Shown: positions 15,606 through 22,613 of the stretch, piece after piece
How positions within the stretch are numbered: the first letter of the stretch is position 1
Layout of the letters: every line of letters starts with the position of its first letter
Source: an uncultured Anaerotruncus sp.
GTDB lineage: Bacteria > Bacillota > Clostridia > Oscillospirales > CAG-272
Reading direction: 5' to 3'
DNA: 37,781 nucleotides
Assembly: GCA_905210995.1 (NCBI GenBank)
Contig: CAJLZE010000014.1
Span: 1-37,781 of the forward strand
The notes under the pieces: model-generated
The model's input: the letters and a program-made list of their open reading frames with translations, nothing else
The model's database searches: none
What the model was told of the DNA's origin: nothing
Program-made: the position numbers and the translations under genes

Positions 15606-16334
15606 TCAAAGCTTTATAACGTTCCCGACCTTTGCTTTTTCGCTGACGGTCAGGGTGCCGCTGTATTCGACGGTGCCGATGTCGCAGCCGTCGCCGAGCG
15701 TAACGTCAACGGCGCGGACGGTATCCGCGGTCGTGTTTTCAAGCTCAACGCTGTCGGCTTCTATCGAGGTGGTTTTAAGCGACGCAAAGCCTCTGCCTCC
15801 GAATATGGCAACCAGTCCCGACACGGCGGATCCGTTATGGCGCCGCACTGTGACTCTGCCGCCGCCGATCGCACCGATCTCTGAGCAGCCGCAGCCGGCG
15901 TGCAGTGTGATCTCCGCCGTTTCGGCGTTGAGAAGTCCCTCGATCGTCGCTTTGCCGCCGAGAACCAGCTTTTCAGCCGAAAGCCCGCCGCCGACCTTTA
16001 TGCTTCCGCTTATAGACGCCTCGGTCACCGTGCAGTTCCCAGAAACGGCTGCGCTGCCCGCAATCTTCAATGTGTTTGCACAAAGATCGCCGCCGATTGC
16101 GGTGCTGCCGGAAATACGCGCGCTGTCGGCTTTGACGCCGCCGTCGGTCTTGAGGCTGCCCGACACCGAAAGCTCGCCGCTGCATTCGATAACGCCAGCA
16201 GAATGTGCGGAGCCCGACACCGCAAAGCGCTCGCACTTAACGTCACCGCATATGCGGCCAGAGCCGCTTATCTTTACTTCATTGTATTCGCCGCTGCCGA
16301 CAGTACCGCTGCCGCTTATTCTGATATCATTCAT
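15606..16334 (-). CDS. Bactofilin-family polymer-forming protein (YhbE/YhbF type)
   Basis: The 242-residue protein is a run of short right-handed beta-helix turns (VSGSG, ISGSAHSAG, ISGSTAIGGDL, LKIAGSAAVSG, ISGSIKVGGGL), the fold of bactofilin filaments. A variable insert (residues ~150-185) separates the main helix from a C-terminal strand region (TVEYSGTLTVSEKAKVG). ATG 16334 has GGGAGG upstream and overlaps the end of the YhbD-like gene by eight bases, so the two are co-translated. In Bacillus subtilis the equivalent yhbDEF operon encodes bactofilins with a role in flagellar assembly; whether that applies here is unknown. No flagellar genes are in the window. Confidence 0.82.
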   Translation of the reverse strand: MNDIRISGSGTVGSGEYNEVKISGSGRICGDVKCERFAVSGSAHSAGVIECSGELSVSGSLKTDGGVKADSARISGSTAIGGDLCANTLKIAGSAAVSGNCTVTEASISGSIKVGGGLSAEKLVLGGKATIEGLLNAETAEITLHAGCGCSEIGAIGGGRVTVRRHNGSAVSGLVAIFGGRGFASLKTTSIEADSVELENTTADTVRAVDVTLGDGCDIGTVEYSGTLTVSEKAKVGNVIKL

Positions 16335-16746
16335 TTTTAAACGCCTCCCCGGCAATATCTTTTATTTGCCCGGTGATCTCAACGGTCCTCCCGTCGGGAT
16401 CCACCAGAAATATTCCTGTTATTTCATCCATGGCAATGCTTTTCTCTCCCGACCGCCATACCATGCGGACGGCGGGAGCCTTTTTTTCGTGCGTGGCGCT
16501 GCCGCCGGACGTGAACCGCGCCGCTATCTCGTCAAGCGAGAGTGTGTCCTTCAACGCCATGATCGCGTCGATGCGCTCGGTTATCGCAGCGCGGTCGAAA
16601 TATGTCTCCTGACCCGTCGATGCCGCGCGCTTGATGAACCATTCCTCGGGGATCAGCCCCATCCGCTTCCATCGGTAAAGTGCGCCGTATGAAATGCCGT
16701 ACTTGGCAAGCAGCTCTTTTTTTGTTATAAGATCGTCATTTGGCAA
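16327..16746 (-). CDS. YhbD-like (DUF4004) helix-turn-helix regulator of the bactofilin operon
   Basis: This 139-residue protein begins LITKKELLAKYGISYGALYR followed by WKRMGLIPEEWFIK, a MerR-like HTH that I recognise from YhbD, then TGQETYFDRAAITERI and a linker helix. The start must be TTG 16746: a TAA lies directly before it, no in-frame ATG follows in the HTH, and AAGGAG is 11 bases upstream. The C-terminal part (VDPDGRTVEITGQIKDIA) is beta-rich. It is the promoter-proximal gene of the YhbD-bactofilin operon. Palindromic repeats in its own promoter suggest autoregulation, which is inference. Confidence 0.78.
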   Translation of the reverse strand: MPNDDLITKKELLAKYGISYGALYRWKRMGLIPEEWFIKRAASTGQETYFDRAAITERIDAIMALKDTLSLDEIAARFTSGGSATHEKKAPAVRMVWRSGEKSIAMDEITGIFLVDPDGRTVEITGQIKDIAGEAFKNE

Positions 16747-16779
16747 TTATCCCGTCTCTCCTTCCCGATCGCATTTTGA

Positions 16780-16835
16780 ACGTAACAATGTTCCGTAACA
16801 TTGTTACTACGCATATTATAACATAACATTGTTAC
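16780..16835. repeat. Triple palindromic operator GTAACA-N-TGTTAC upstream of the YhbD-like gene
   Basis: Three 13-base palindromes: 16782-16794 (GTAACAATGTTCC, one arm imperfect), 16795-16807 (GTAACATTGTTAC, perfect) and 16823-16835 (ATAACATTGTTAC, one mismatch). Centres are 13 and 28 bases apart. The third lies inside the promoter spacer and the other two over the start region, a typical repressor layout. Confidence 0.75.
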
Positions 16836-16843
16836 GTTGTCAA
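16815..16843 (-). promoter_or_regulatory. SigA promoter of the YhbD-bactofilin operon
   Basis: Minus strand TTGACA (16838-16843), a 17-base spacer, TATAAT (16815-16820): a perfect consensus with a TATGT extended -10. The spacer itself contains one operator copy. Confidence 0.85.
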
Positions 16844-16964
16844 GGGCAAAAACGTATTTTCCGGGAATTTTCCGCATGATTTTTTCAGTTTTTTCTTGAT
16901 GTATTTTCGCGCGGTGCGGAGAAAAATAAACGTGACGATGAAATGAAAAAGGAGTGCGGCGTTG

Positions 16965-17891
16965 ATGCGGAAGACGAAAAAAATAAAAAAACGGCATCGC
17001 GGCGGCGCCGTGGCGCTGTGTGCGGTGCTTTTTGCGGTAGGAGCCTGCTCTCTCGCCGCGGCTGCGGTGCTGAGCGCAAGGGCAAATGCGGCTGTCGCGC
17101 ATTCGGCTGAGCTTATGAACGCACTTGCGCTATCCGACGCGCGCGAAGAGCTTGAGGCAGCAAACGCCGCACTCGGACGCGCATGCGCCGAGAACGATAC
17201 CGCATCGCGCGCTGCCGAGCTCGCGGAGGCGCTCAACCTTACGGGGCGCGCAAGAGCGTCGCTCGTGCGCGCGGGCTTGGGAGAGAGGTCGGGCGATATT
17301 TTTCGTGCGATCGATGCCTGCCGTCACAAGATCGTTGCCTGCCTTTCGGGAGAGGCGGAACACGGCGCGGCGGAGGATGCTGCCGATATGCTTGCGGATG
17401 TGATCGGGGCGCTTGAAAACGGCGGAGCTCCCGCGCTTTTGCCCGAGGCGGAGGCGGAGCACGCCGGGCGCGGTTACGACGTATTCAATACAGCCGCCGA
17501 GCTGACTGCGGGCGCGCTGAAGAAAAGAGCGGAGTCGTATTTCGGTGAGCACGCGGCGACGCATGAGGTGCCGGGAGTCCGCTTTCCGCCCGACATGGCG
17601 CTTTGCGGTGAAAACATTTTCGTTTCGCTCTCGGCATCGCGCGGCGAGCTGCTTGAGCTTTACTTCGACCGCCCGCCCGGAGAAGCAAGGCTCGGCGAGG
17701 AGAAGTGCGCCGCGATAGCCGGAGAATTCTTCGGCACCGAAGGAATACCCGGCAGACCGATCCTCCGGAATGCCGACGGGCTGTGCGGCGCATACTTTTT
17801 CGGCTCGGACACGTGGCAGGGAGTAGTGATCGGCATCAGGTGGGATACCGGCAGAGTGTGCTATTATAACGTCTGCGATCACTATAAATGA
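16965..17891 (+). CDS. Membrane-anchored protein with coiled coil and PepSY-like C-terminus
   Basis: I do not recognise this 308-residue protein with certainty. It has a basic N-terminus (MRKTKKIKKRHRGG), one membrane segment (AVALCAVLFAVGACSLAAAAVL, residues ~15-36; here cited in parts), and an alanine-rich helical region rich in charged residues (~40-165). The C-terminal ~100 residues are beta-rich (LLELYFDRPPGEARLGEEK, GEFFGTEGIPGRP, GVVIGIRWDTGRVCYYNV), in the manner of a PepSY domain. This order, helical region then PepSY, recalls the germination protein YpeB, but it is much shorter and has only one such domain. ATG 16965 follows a GGAG 13 bases upstream. No SigA promoter is seen; a sporulation sigma is possible. 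Confidence 0.5.
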   Translation: MRKTKKIKKRHRGGAVALCAVLFAVGACSLAAAAVLSARANAAVAHSAELMNALALSDAREELEAANAALGRACAENDTASRAAELAEALNLTGRARASLVRAGLGERSGDIFRAIDACRHKIVACLSGEAEHGAAEDAADMLADVIGALENGGAPALLPEAEAEHAGRGYDVFNTAAELTAGALKKRAESYFGEHAATHEVPGVRFPPDMALCGENIFVSLSASRGELLELYFDRPPGEARLGEEKCAAIAGEFFGTEGIPGRPILRNADGLCGAYFFGSDTWQGVVIGIRWDTGRVCYYNVCDHYK

Positions 17892-17942
17892 CCGCCCGCA
17901 CTGCAAACATTAAGAAAAAAATGAGAAAAATCAAAAAAAACG

Positions 17943-17971
17943 TTGACAAAGCGGGCGGTTTGTGATATCAT
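17943..17971 (+). promoter_or_regulatory. SigA promoter of tRNA-Lys
   Basis: TTGACA (17943-17948), a 17-base spacer, TATCAT (17966-17971) with TGTGA before the -10 box. The tRNA begins 48 bases downstream. Confidence 0.85.
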
Positions 17972-18018
17972 ATATAAGCGTTCGGAATTGTGTGCATTCA
18001 CATTCCGATGCGCGGTGT

Positions 18019-18094
18019 GACTCATTAGCTCAGACGGTAGAGCACTTGACTTTTAATCAAGGTGTCCGGAGTTCGAGTCTCCGATGGGTCACCA
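18019..18094 (+). tRNA. tRNA-Lys (UUU)
   Basis: A full cloverleaf of 76 bases with encoded CCA (18092-18094). The acceptor arm GACTCAT pairs with ATGGGTC (one T-G pair), the anticodon arm is CTTGA-CTTTTAA-TCAAG with anticodon TTT, and the T-arm is CCGGAGTTCGAGTCTCCG-like. Confidence 0.95.
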
Positions 18095-18132
18095 ACAATA
18101 AAAGGACGGCTTTAGCCGTCCTTTTATTGTTG
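18093..18132. terminator. Terminator of tRNA-Lys, 40-base perfect palindrome
   Basis: A 19-bp perfect stem with a TT loop, starting at the last two bases of the encoded CCA. It ends CCTTTTATTGTTG, giving a T-rich exit on both strands. Confidence 0.85.
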
Positions 18133-18147
18133 AATAACCGATATTGC

Positions 18148-18159
18148 GACTCGAACTCC
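18148..18159. repeat. Inverted copy of a tRNA T-arm motif
   Basis: GACTCGAACTCC is the exact reverse complement of GGAGTTCGAGTC in the tRNA-Lys T-arm (18068-18079). The two are placed almost symmetrically around the tRNA terminator. It may be the decayed 3' end of an opposed tRNA. Confidence 0.45.
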
Positions 18160-18352
18160 CTCAATCCGCTGTCAAGCGGGAAACGGTCATGCCCGGGTCA
18201 AGGTGCGCAGCAGCTTGACGGGCGAGGAAACGGGAAGAAAAAACTTTCGGGAGCGTGATTCCGAGCCTCTTTGCGGAAAGATAAACATAAAAATCTGCAA
18301 TCATTATACCGCAAAGCGGAGTTCAGAGTCTCCGACAGCATCGCATACAGCT

Positions 18353-18380
18353 AAAAAGGACGGCATTCGCCGTCCTTTTT
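18353..18380 (+). terminator. Second terminator, degenerate duplicate of the tRNA-Lys terminator
   Basis: AAAAAGGACGGC pairs with GCCGTCCTTTTT around ATTC. Arms match the tRNA-Lys terminator (AAAAGGACGGC), so the T-arm plus terminator unit appears to have been duplicated. Confidence 0.75.
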
Positions 18381-18504
18381 GAATAATACCGGGCTGTTAG
18401 ACTATTGGGGTCGTCTAATTTGTGCCGTAAAGCTATAAAAGCGGGCAGGATGAGTGGCGCAGAGGATCTCTTTCGTAAAAAATGAAAAAAATATTATTAA
18501 GTAC

Positions 18505-18533
18505 TTGACATTTTAGTGATAAATGACTATAAT
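18505..18533 (+). promoter_or_regulatory. Perfect-consensus SigA promoter of the resolvase-like gene
   Basis: TTGACA (18505-18510), exactly 17 bases, TATAAT (18528-18533), with an A+T-rich upstream stretch that could act as an UP element. This is the only perfect -35/-10 pair in the window without an operator in its spacer. Confidence 0.88.
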
Positions 18534-18567
18534 GTGTATTGAAAATAAATAAGAGAAGGCGAGAACG

Positions 18568-18924
18568 TTGGAATGCGAAGATCACAGGTCAGGACTGCGG
18601 GCTTGCATAATCTATGAAGAAGATCCGTGGGACCAGCACGAGCTGTTTTGCTGCCGCAAGCGCGCAGATGAGCGCGGGTGGCGCATTACGGCTGAAATAG
18701 GGTTTACGTATCGCAAAGGTCCGGCGGCAGCCGTCAGCAGTATGCTGAAGCTGGCAAGGGACGGAGAGTTCGATATCCTGATAATATCCGGGCTTGAGAG
18801 GCTCGGCACGCTCAGCGATATGCTGCGGGTGGCGGGAACTCTGCGCCGCGCCGGTATTGGGATATGCCGACTCAACGTGCGCACGCCCGAAGGCGGCGAA
18901 TCCAAAGCGGAGCCCACACCCTGA
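18568..18924 (+). CDS. Resolvase-fold protein lacking recombinase catalytic residues
   Basis: The 118-residue protein matches the N-terminal domain of serine recombinases: a first strand (ACIIYEEDP), a helix and second strand (ADERGWRITAEIGF), then MLKLARDGEFDILIISGLER and LGTLSDMLRVAGTLRRAGI, the equivalent of the DxLxVxxLDRLgR region. The catalytic serine and first arginine (normally YxRvS) are replaced by YEEDP, and the second-site arginine of DRLGR is a threonine (LERLGT). It also has no DNA-binding domain. So it should not recombine DNA. TTG 18568 is the only plausible start, with GAAGGCGAG before it. Its promoter and terminator are strong, so it is probably expressed. Its function is unknown. 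Confidence 0.65.
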   Translation: MECEDHRSGLRACIIYEEDPWDQHELFCCRKRADERGWRITAEIGFTYRKGPAAAVSSMLKLARDGEFDILIISGLERLGTLSDMLRVAGTLRRAGIGICRLNVRTPEGGESKAEPTP

Positions 18925-18954
18925 GGGCAGCCCCATATGGGGTTGCCCTCAGGG
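18919..18954 (+). terminator. Terminator of the resolvase-like gene, overlapping its stop codon
   Basis: A 16-bp stem (CCCTGAGGGCAGCCCC, ATAT loop, one G-T pair) that includes the TGA stop, followed by TTTCTGTTTATTT. Confidence 0.85.
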
Positions 18955-18997
18955 TTTCTGTTTATTTCGGCGATCCGGTCTTTCGGTATCACGGTAT

Positions 18998-19066
18998 GCG
19001 GTATATAAAACAAAAGGTCCGCAGAAATCGGCGGGGCATTATTTTGGTGGAGATGGTGGGATTCGA
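18998..19066 (-). pseudogene. Decayed copy of a tRNA/tmRNA 3' end and its terminator
   Basis: Positions 18998-19053 align without gaps to 19228-19283 (tRNA-Val terminator and 3' end) with 47 of 56 identical bases by my count. On the minus strand, 19045-19066 reads as a 3' end (TCGAATCCCACC then ATCTCCACCA), but the 5' side of the T-arm and the rest of the gene are missing. The same 3' end is also typical of tmRNA. Confidence 0.55.
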
Positions 19067-19200
19067 CGTTGGGCACGAAAACACGCGAAAATCGCATTTT
19101 TACGCACTTTTAAGACCGTTTTTACGCGTTTTTCACGTATTTTCACGCTCAAAAACCATAAAAAACGAATTCTTGTACCCAAATTGTACCTAACGATTTT
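19067..19200. repeat. Repeat-rich non-coding stretch with paired TTGTACC sites
   Basis: This 134-base region shows repeated TTTTTACGC/TTTTTCACG-like units and two direct TTGTACC copies (19173-19179 and 19184-19190). Short direct repeats of this kind occur as arm sites of tyrosine integrases beside tRNA attachment sites. No gene is visible. Confidence 0.4.
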
Positions 19201-19245
19201 TCAATAACTAAAAAACCACAATAAATTGCGGTACATAAAGCAAAA

Positions 19246-19267
19246 GACCCACCGAAATCGGTGGGTC
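19246..19267 (-). terminator. Terminator of tRNA-Val
   Basis: A perfect 10-bp stem GACCCACCGA with an AA loop. On the minus strand it is followed by TTTTGC, 8 bases after the CCA end of the tRNA. Confidence 0.85.
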
Positions 19268-19274
19268 TTTATTT

Positions 19275-19351
19275 TGGTGGAGACAATTGGAATTGAACCA
19301 ATGACCCCATGCATGTCAAGCATGTACTCTAACCAGCTGAGCTATGCCTCC
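19275..19351 (-). tRNA. tRNA-Val (GAC)
   Basis: On the minus strand a complete 77-base cloverleaf with encoded CCA: acceptor GGAGGCA/TGTCTCC (one G-T pair), D-arm AGCTCAGCTGGTTAGAGT, anticodon arm CATGC-TTGACAT-GCATG with anticodon GAC, T-arm ATTGGTTCAATTCCAAT. Confidence 0.93.
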
Positions 19352-19445
19352 GTCCAACACACAATATTATAGCATATTCCGGACAAAAAAGCAAGCCCTT
19401 TTTATCAGTTTTTTTGTTTTTTTTCGTTTTTTTTAGCCGACGGCT

Positions 19446-22400
19446 TTACAGAGGCTTGATCTCCGATAATATCGGCGAGGCTACGATGCCTTCTTCATGC
19501 AGTCTGTACTCGGGGCACCAGCTGTCGCCGGAGGTGCGCCATGCTCCGGGCGAGGCGTAGGAAAGGTTCCTGTCGGCGCAATGGAGATGACCGAAGCCGT
19601 TCGTGCGCGATATCCAGAGCTCCACTTCGACGCGGTGCTTGCCTGCGGGGAGGTCGCCGAAGCGCACCTCATACGGCGCAAACGCGCCGGTCGTCGGCTT
19701 GCCGCCGTCGATGCTGCATTCGTACACCGCCGCGCGGTACTGCGGCAGGCGCAACTTCAGCTCGCCGCCGGTCGTCGTGATGTCGAAGAAATAGCTGATG
19801 CAGCCGCTGTAAAAGGGCAGTCCCTGCGTCGTGATCGTCTCAAAGCCGAGGGTCTCGGGCAATTTTTCGATCCACGTATGCGCGCCGGCGGTGCGCACGC
19901 CGAAATCACCGAGCAGATAGCACCATTCGGTCGCAGTGCGCTTGCCGAAGGGGGCTTCAAGCTCAAGCACAGACGTTCCGGCGGGGATGTCGGGGAGCTT
20001 TACCGTCTTTATCGAACGGTCGGTGTAATAACCGTCCGTGACCGACGGGACCGCGACGCCGTTGAGCGTTATGCGCGTGTCGGCTGCCGCCTCAAGCGCC
20101 AGATGCGCACCGGTGACCGGTATGCGGCTGTCGATCGTAAAGCGCAGCTTTAAGGTGTGCGTCGGCGGTTCTGCGGGGATGCACCAGGGCTGATTCGAGC
20201 TGCCGCCCCACGGATCCCACCCGAGCCTGCGGCGCAGTAGGGTATCTATGCGCAGAAGCTCCTCGGCGGGCTCGAGCTCTCCGCCGTCAAATGCGAACTC
20301 CGCACGGTCGAGCAGCAGCACATTCGGCTCGGAGAGCGCGAAGGGAACGCAGAAGGGAACGGACACGGGAGTTTCGGCGACCTTGGCGGCGGGCGCGGGG
20401 GAATACGATTCGTCGCTGCCGCACGGATCGAGCTTTAAAAGCAGGCTGTCATGCAGCCACAGCGCGGCGTTTATCACCGTCCTGCCGTTTTCGTGCCTGA
20501 ATCCGATCTTTGACGTGCTGCCGCTCAGCGTGTCGTAGACCGTTGGGCGCCATATGCCGTTTATGGTTATCTTTATGCTTTGTTTTCTTGAAATGTCCTT
20601 GTTGTAGGGATGCTTGCCCTGGGCGATGAAGAGCCACATCCCGTCGCCGTCGCGGCGGAGCTGATGAACGAGGTTGCCGGTCAGTTCTCCGCTCGACTGG
20701 CGGATATCGACGGTCCTTGCGCTGTCGAGCGCGGTAAGGAGCTCGCCGCGCGTAAAGCCGATATGCTCGGCGCTGTCGTACAGTCTGCGCGGTTCGTCGG
20801 ACGGCACGGCGTCAAGATATTTCGGCGCGCTGCCCATGAATATCAGTCTGCCGCCCGCACGACGGAACTCACGCAGCCGCTCGCAGGTTGTAGCGCGAAG
20901 TGTTTCGCAGCCGGGAACGATCACAACGTCGTATTTCATCCTTCCCACGGTCAGAGGCGCGCTGCCCTCGGCGCACTGGGCGGGAAGCAGGGATTCGGCG
21001 ATAAAGTCGAAATCGACCGAGCCGAAGAGCAGCCATTCGGTGAGGTTCTGGAAGTTCGTATCGAGCGTGTCGCGTTCAAGCGCGGTCTGTGAGGCGGGGC
21101 CCCAATGCAGCCAGTAGGATTCGACGGGGTGTATGACGCCGACGCGTATATCGGGGGTGCCGCGCGTAAGAGCGGTATTGAGGCGTGCAAAGTGATCCTC
21201 TACGAGAGGGTATTTTTCATACCACGGGGACTGATAGTTTATCGAGGCGGGGTAATCGCGCTTTGCCTCGCCCTCCATGGAGACCCACGAAAGGTGCGGA
21301 ACGCGCACGGTGATGCCGAGCGCCGCCTGCCAGTCGCCCTGAAGCTTGTGACCGCGGAAGTCGAAATCCCAGTCCGTCACGCCGTAAAGCTCGCTCATCA
21401 CGCCCTCGCGCCCGTACTGGTGCGCGACGGATGCCGCCTGCTTGGCGGTGGTGTATTCGTGTCTGTCGGCAAGCATATCTATTCCCGGCAGCGCAAAGGC
21501 GCGCAGAGAACGCATTGCCTCGCCGACAGCCGAGGTCTGCGAGCCGAGAGTCGGCTCCTTCATCATGTGTCCGGTGAGGGCGATGCCGTGCGCGTCGCAC
21601 CATGAGCCGATGGTGTCGGCAAATGCCCCGGCAAAGCGCTCGCAGGCGTGATCGTGATAGTGATATCTTGCAGCCGATACGCCCTCGGGCAGCTCCCAGA
21701 TGAGCTCGGGCAGCTTGTCGAGTATCGTGTCGCCGTATGCCGCGCGGTAGGTGTCGTCAAAATCGTCTGTCCACGGCAGCGCGACGTCTTCAAGGGATGT
21801 CGCAAATTTCAGCGTCTGTTTGTGCGTGAACTGCGGCTCGTCGGTGAATATCGCGGGCACGGTCTTGCCGAAGCGGTCGCCGATCTCGCGGAAATACGCC
21901 TCGTGAGTCACTTCTATGAAGCGCTCGATGGCTGCTTTGTCCATCGTGTTGACATATGTATAGCCGTTGTAGCGCGGGGAGGTGTGCGGCTGTTCGAGAT
22001 AGGCGTAAAACACTCTGCCGCCCTCGTCGGCGCTCTCGCCGTCGGCAAGCACACGGTATGAGGCAAGGCAGCCGTTGCCGTCGAGCGTTACCGAGTAGCG
22101 CGCGAGCAGCCTGCCGTTGCCGGTGCGCAGAGCCGTTGCCTGTTCGTTGCCGTGGCGTACCTTGCCGCCGACCTCTTCGTATGAGAATGGAGTGAAGAGA
22201 AGATAGCGTATGCGGTATTTTTCATCCTTTGTAACAAGACCGCCCGCAAATCCCGAGGGCCAGCGGTCCTCATCGTAGAGCCATGCGAGCATATGCTCAC
22301 TTTCGGCCTTGTCAACGCAGGCGTGCACGAGAGACATGAATTCGGGGCTGAGATAAGGGGTGTCCATGCCGGAGCGGACGTGCATATGATAGCCGCCGAA

Positions 22401-22553
22401 GCCCATTTTGCCGAGTATCTCCGCCTGACGCATCAGCTCGTCCTTTTCGAGGCGGCAGTTCCATGACCAGAAGGGGGCGCCGCGGTACTCCGATGTGGGT
22501 GCGGCGTAAAGCTCGGGTGACAGTTCCCGATCCTTATTTTTCGGGTAAAGCAT
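19446..22553 (-). CDS. GH106-like glycoside hydrolase (probable alpha-L-rhamnosidase)
   Basis: The 1035-residue protein opens with RGAPFWSWNCRLEKDELM (near 25-45) and has GFGGYHMHVRSGMDTPYLS, then HMLAWLYDEDRWPSGFAGG (near 95-115), a pattern I recognise from the GH106/rhamnosidase-related family. The catalytic barrel runs to about residue 560 (ALTGHMMKEPTLGSQ and YGVTDWDFDFRG visible). Beta-sandwich domains follow, with a C-terminal carbohydrate-binding-like part (WVEKLPETLGFE-style region through RVEVELWISRTNGFGHLH). No signal peptide is seen, so it acts in the cytoplasm on imported glycosides. ATG 22553 has GAGGT upstream. It lies 60 bases after rhaA, in the same operon, which supports rhamnose as product. 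Confidence 0.78.
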   Translation of the reverse strand: MLYPKNKDRELSPELYAAPTSEYRGAPFWSWNCRLEKDELMRQAEILGKMGFGGYHMHVRSGMDTPYLSPEFMSLVHACVDKAESEHMLAWLYDEDRWPSGFAGGLVTKDEKYRIRYLLFTPFSYEEVGGKVRHGNEQATALRTGNGRLLARYSVTLDGNGCLASYRVLADGESADEGGRVFYAYLEQPHTSPRYNGYTYVNTMDKAAIERFIEVTHEAYFREIGDRFGKTVPAIFTDEPQFTHKQTLKFATSLEDVALPWTDDFDDTYRAAYGDTILDKLPELIWELPEGVSAARYHYHDHACERFAGAFADTIGSWCDAHGIALTGHMMKEPTLGSQTSAVGEAMRSLRAFALPGIDMLADRHEYTTAKQAASVAHQYGREGVMSELYGVTDWDFDFRGHKLQGDWQAALGITVRVPHLSWVSMEGEAKRDYPASINYQSPWYEKYPLVEDHFARLNTALTRGTPDIRVGVIHPVESYWLHWGPASQTALERDTLDTNFQNLTEWLLFGSVDFDFIAESLLPAQCAEGSAPLTVGRMKYDVVIVPGCETLRATTCERLREFRRAGGRLIFMGSAPKYLDAVPSDEPRRLYDSAEHIGFTRGELLTALDSARTVDIRQSSGELTGNLVHQLRRDGDGMWLFIAQGKHPYNKDISRKQSIKITINGIWRPTVYDTLSGSTSKIGFRHENGRTVINAALWLHDSLLLKLDPCGSDESYSPAPAAKVAETPVSVPFCVPFALSEPNVLLLDRAEFAFDGGELEPAEELLRIDTLLRRRLGWDPWGGSSNQPWCIPAEPPTHTLKLRFTIDSRIPVTGAHLALEAAADTRITLNGVAVPSVTDGYYTDRSIKTVKLPDIPAGTSVLELEAPFGKRTATEWCYLLGDFGVRTAGAHTWIEKLPETLGFETITTQGLPFYSGCISYFFDITTTGGELKLRLPQYRAAVYECSIDGGKPTTGAFAPYEVRFGDLPAGKHRVEVELWISRTNGFGHLHCADRNLSYASPGAWRTSGDSWCPEYRLHEEGIVASPILSEIKPL

Positions 22554-22613
22554 ACTGAATGACCTCACTTTCTCGTTTGCAATATGCGCGTTGCGCGCTT
22601 TTTATCTGTGTTT

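Larger units (their letters stand above)
18133..18504. other. Non-coding region after tRNA-Lys with a decayed tRNA 3' end
   Basis: There is no convincing gene in this 370-base stretch. It holds the inverted T-arm copy, then at 18317-18334 a copy of the tRNA-Lys T-arm (CGGAGTTCAGAGTCTCCG) with one inserted base, followed by unrelated sequence and a second terminator at 18353-18380. Confidence 0.6.

Noticed and set aside
15601..16692. Plus-strand frame opposite the bactofilin and YhbD-like genes
   Set aside because: Composition arises from the bactofilin repeats on the other strand; no ribosome site.
18317..18334. Functional second tRNA gene after tRNA-Lys
   Set aside because: Only a T-arm-like piece remains; there is no D-arm, anticodon arm or acceptor pairing.
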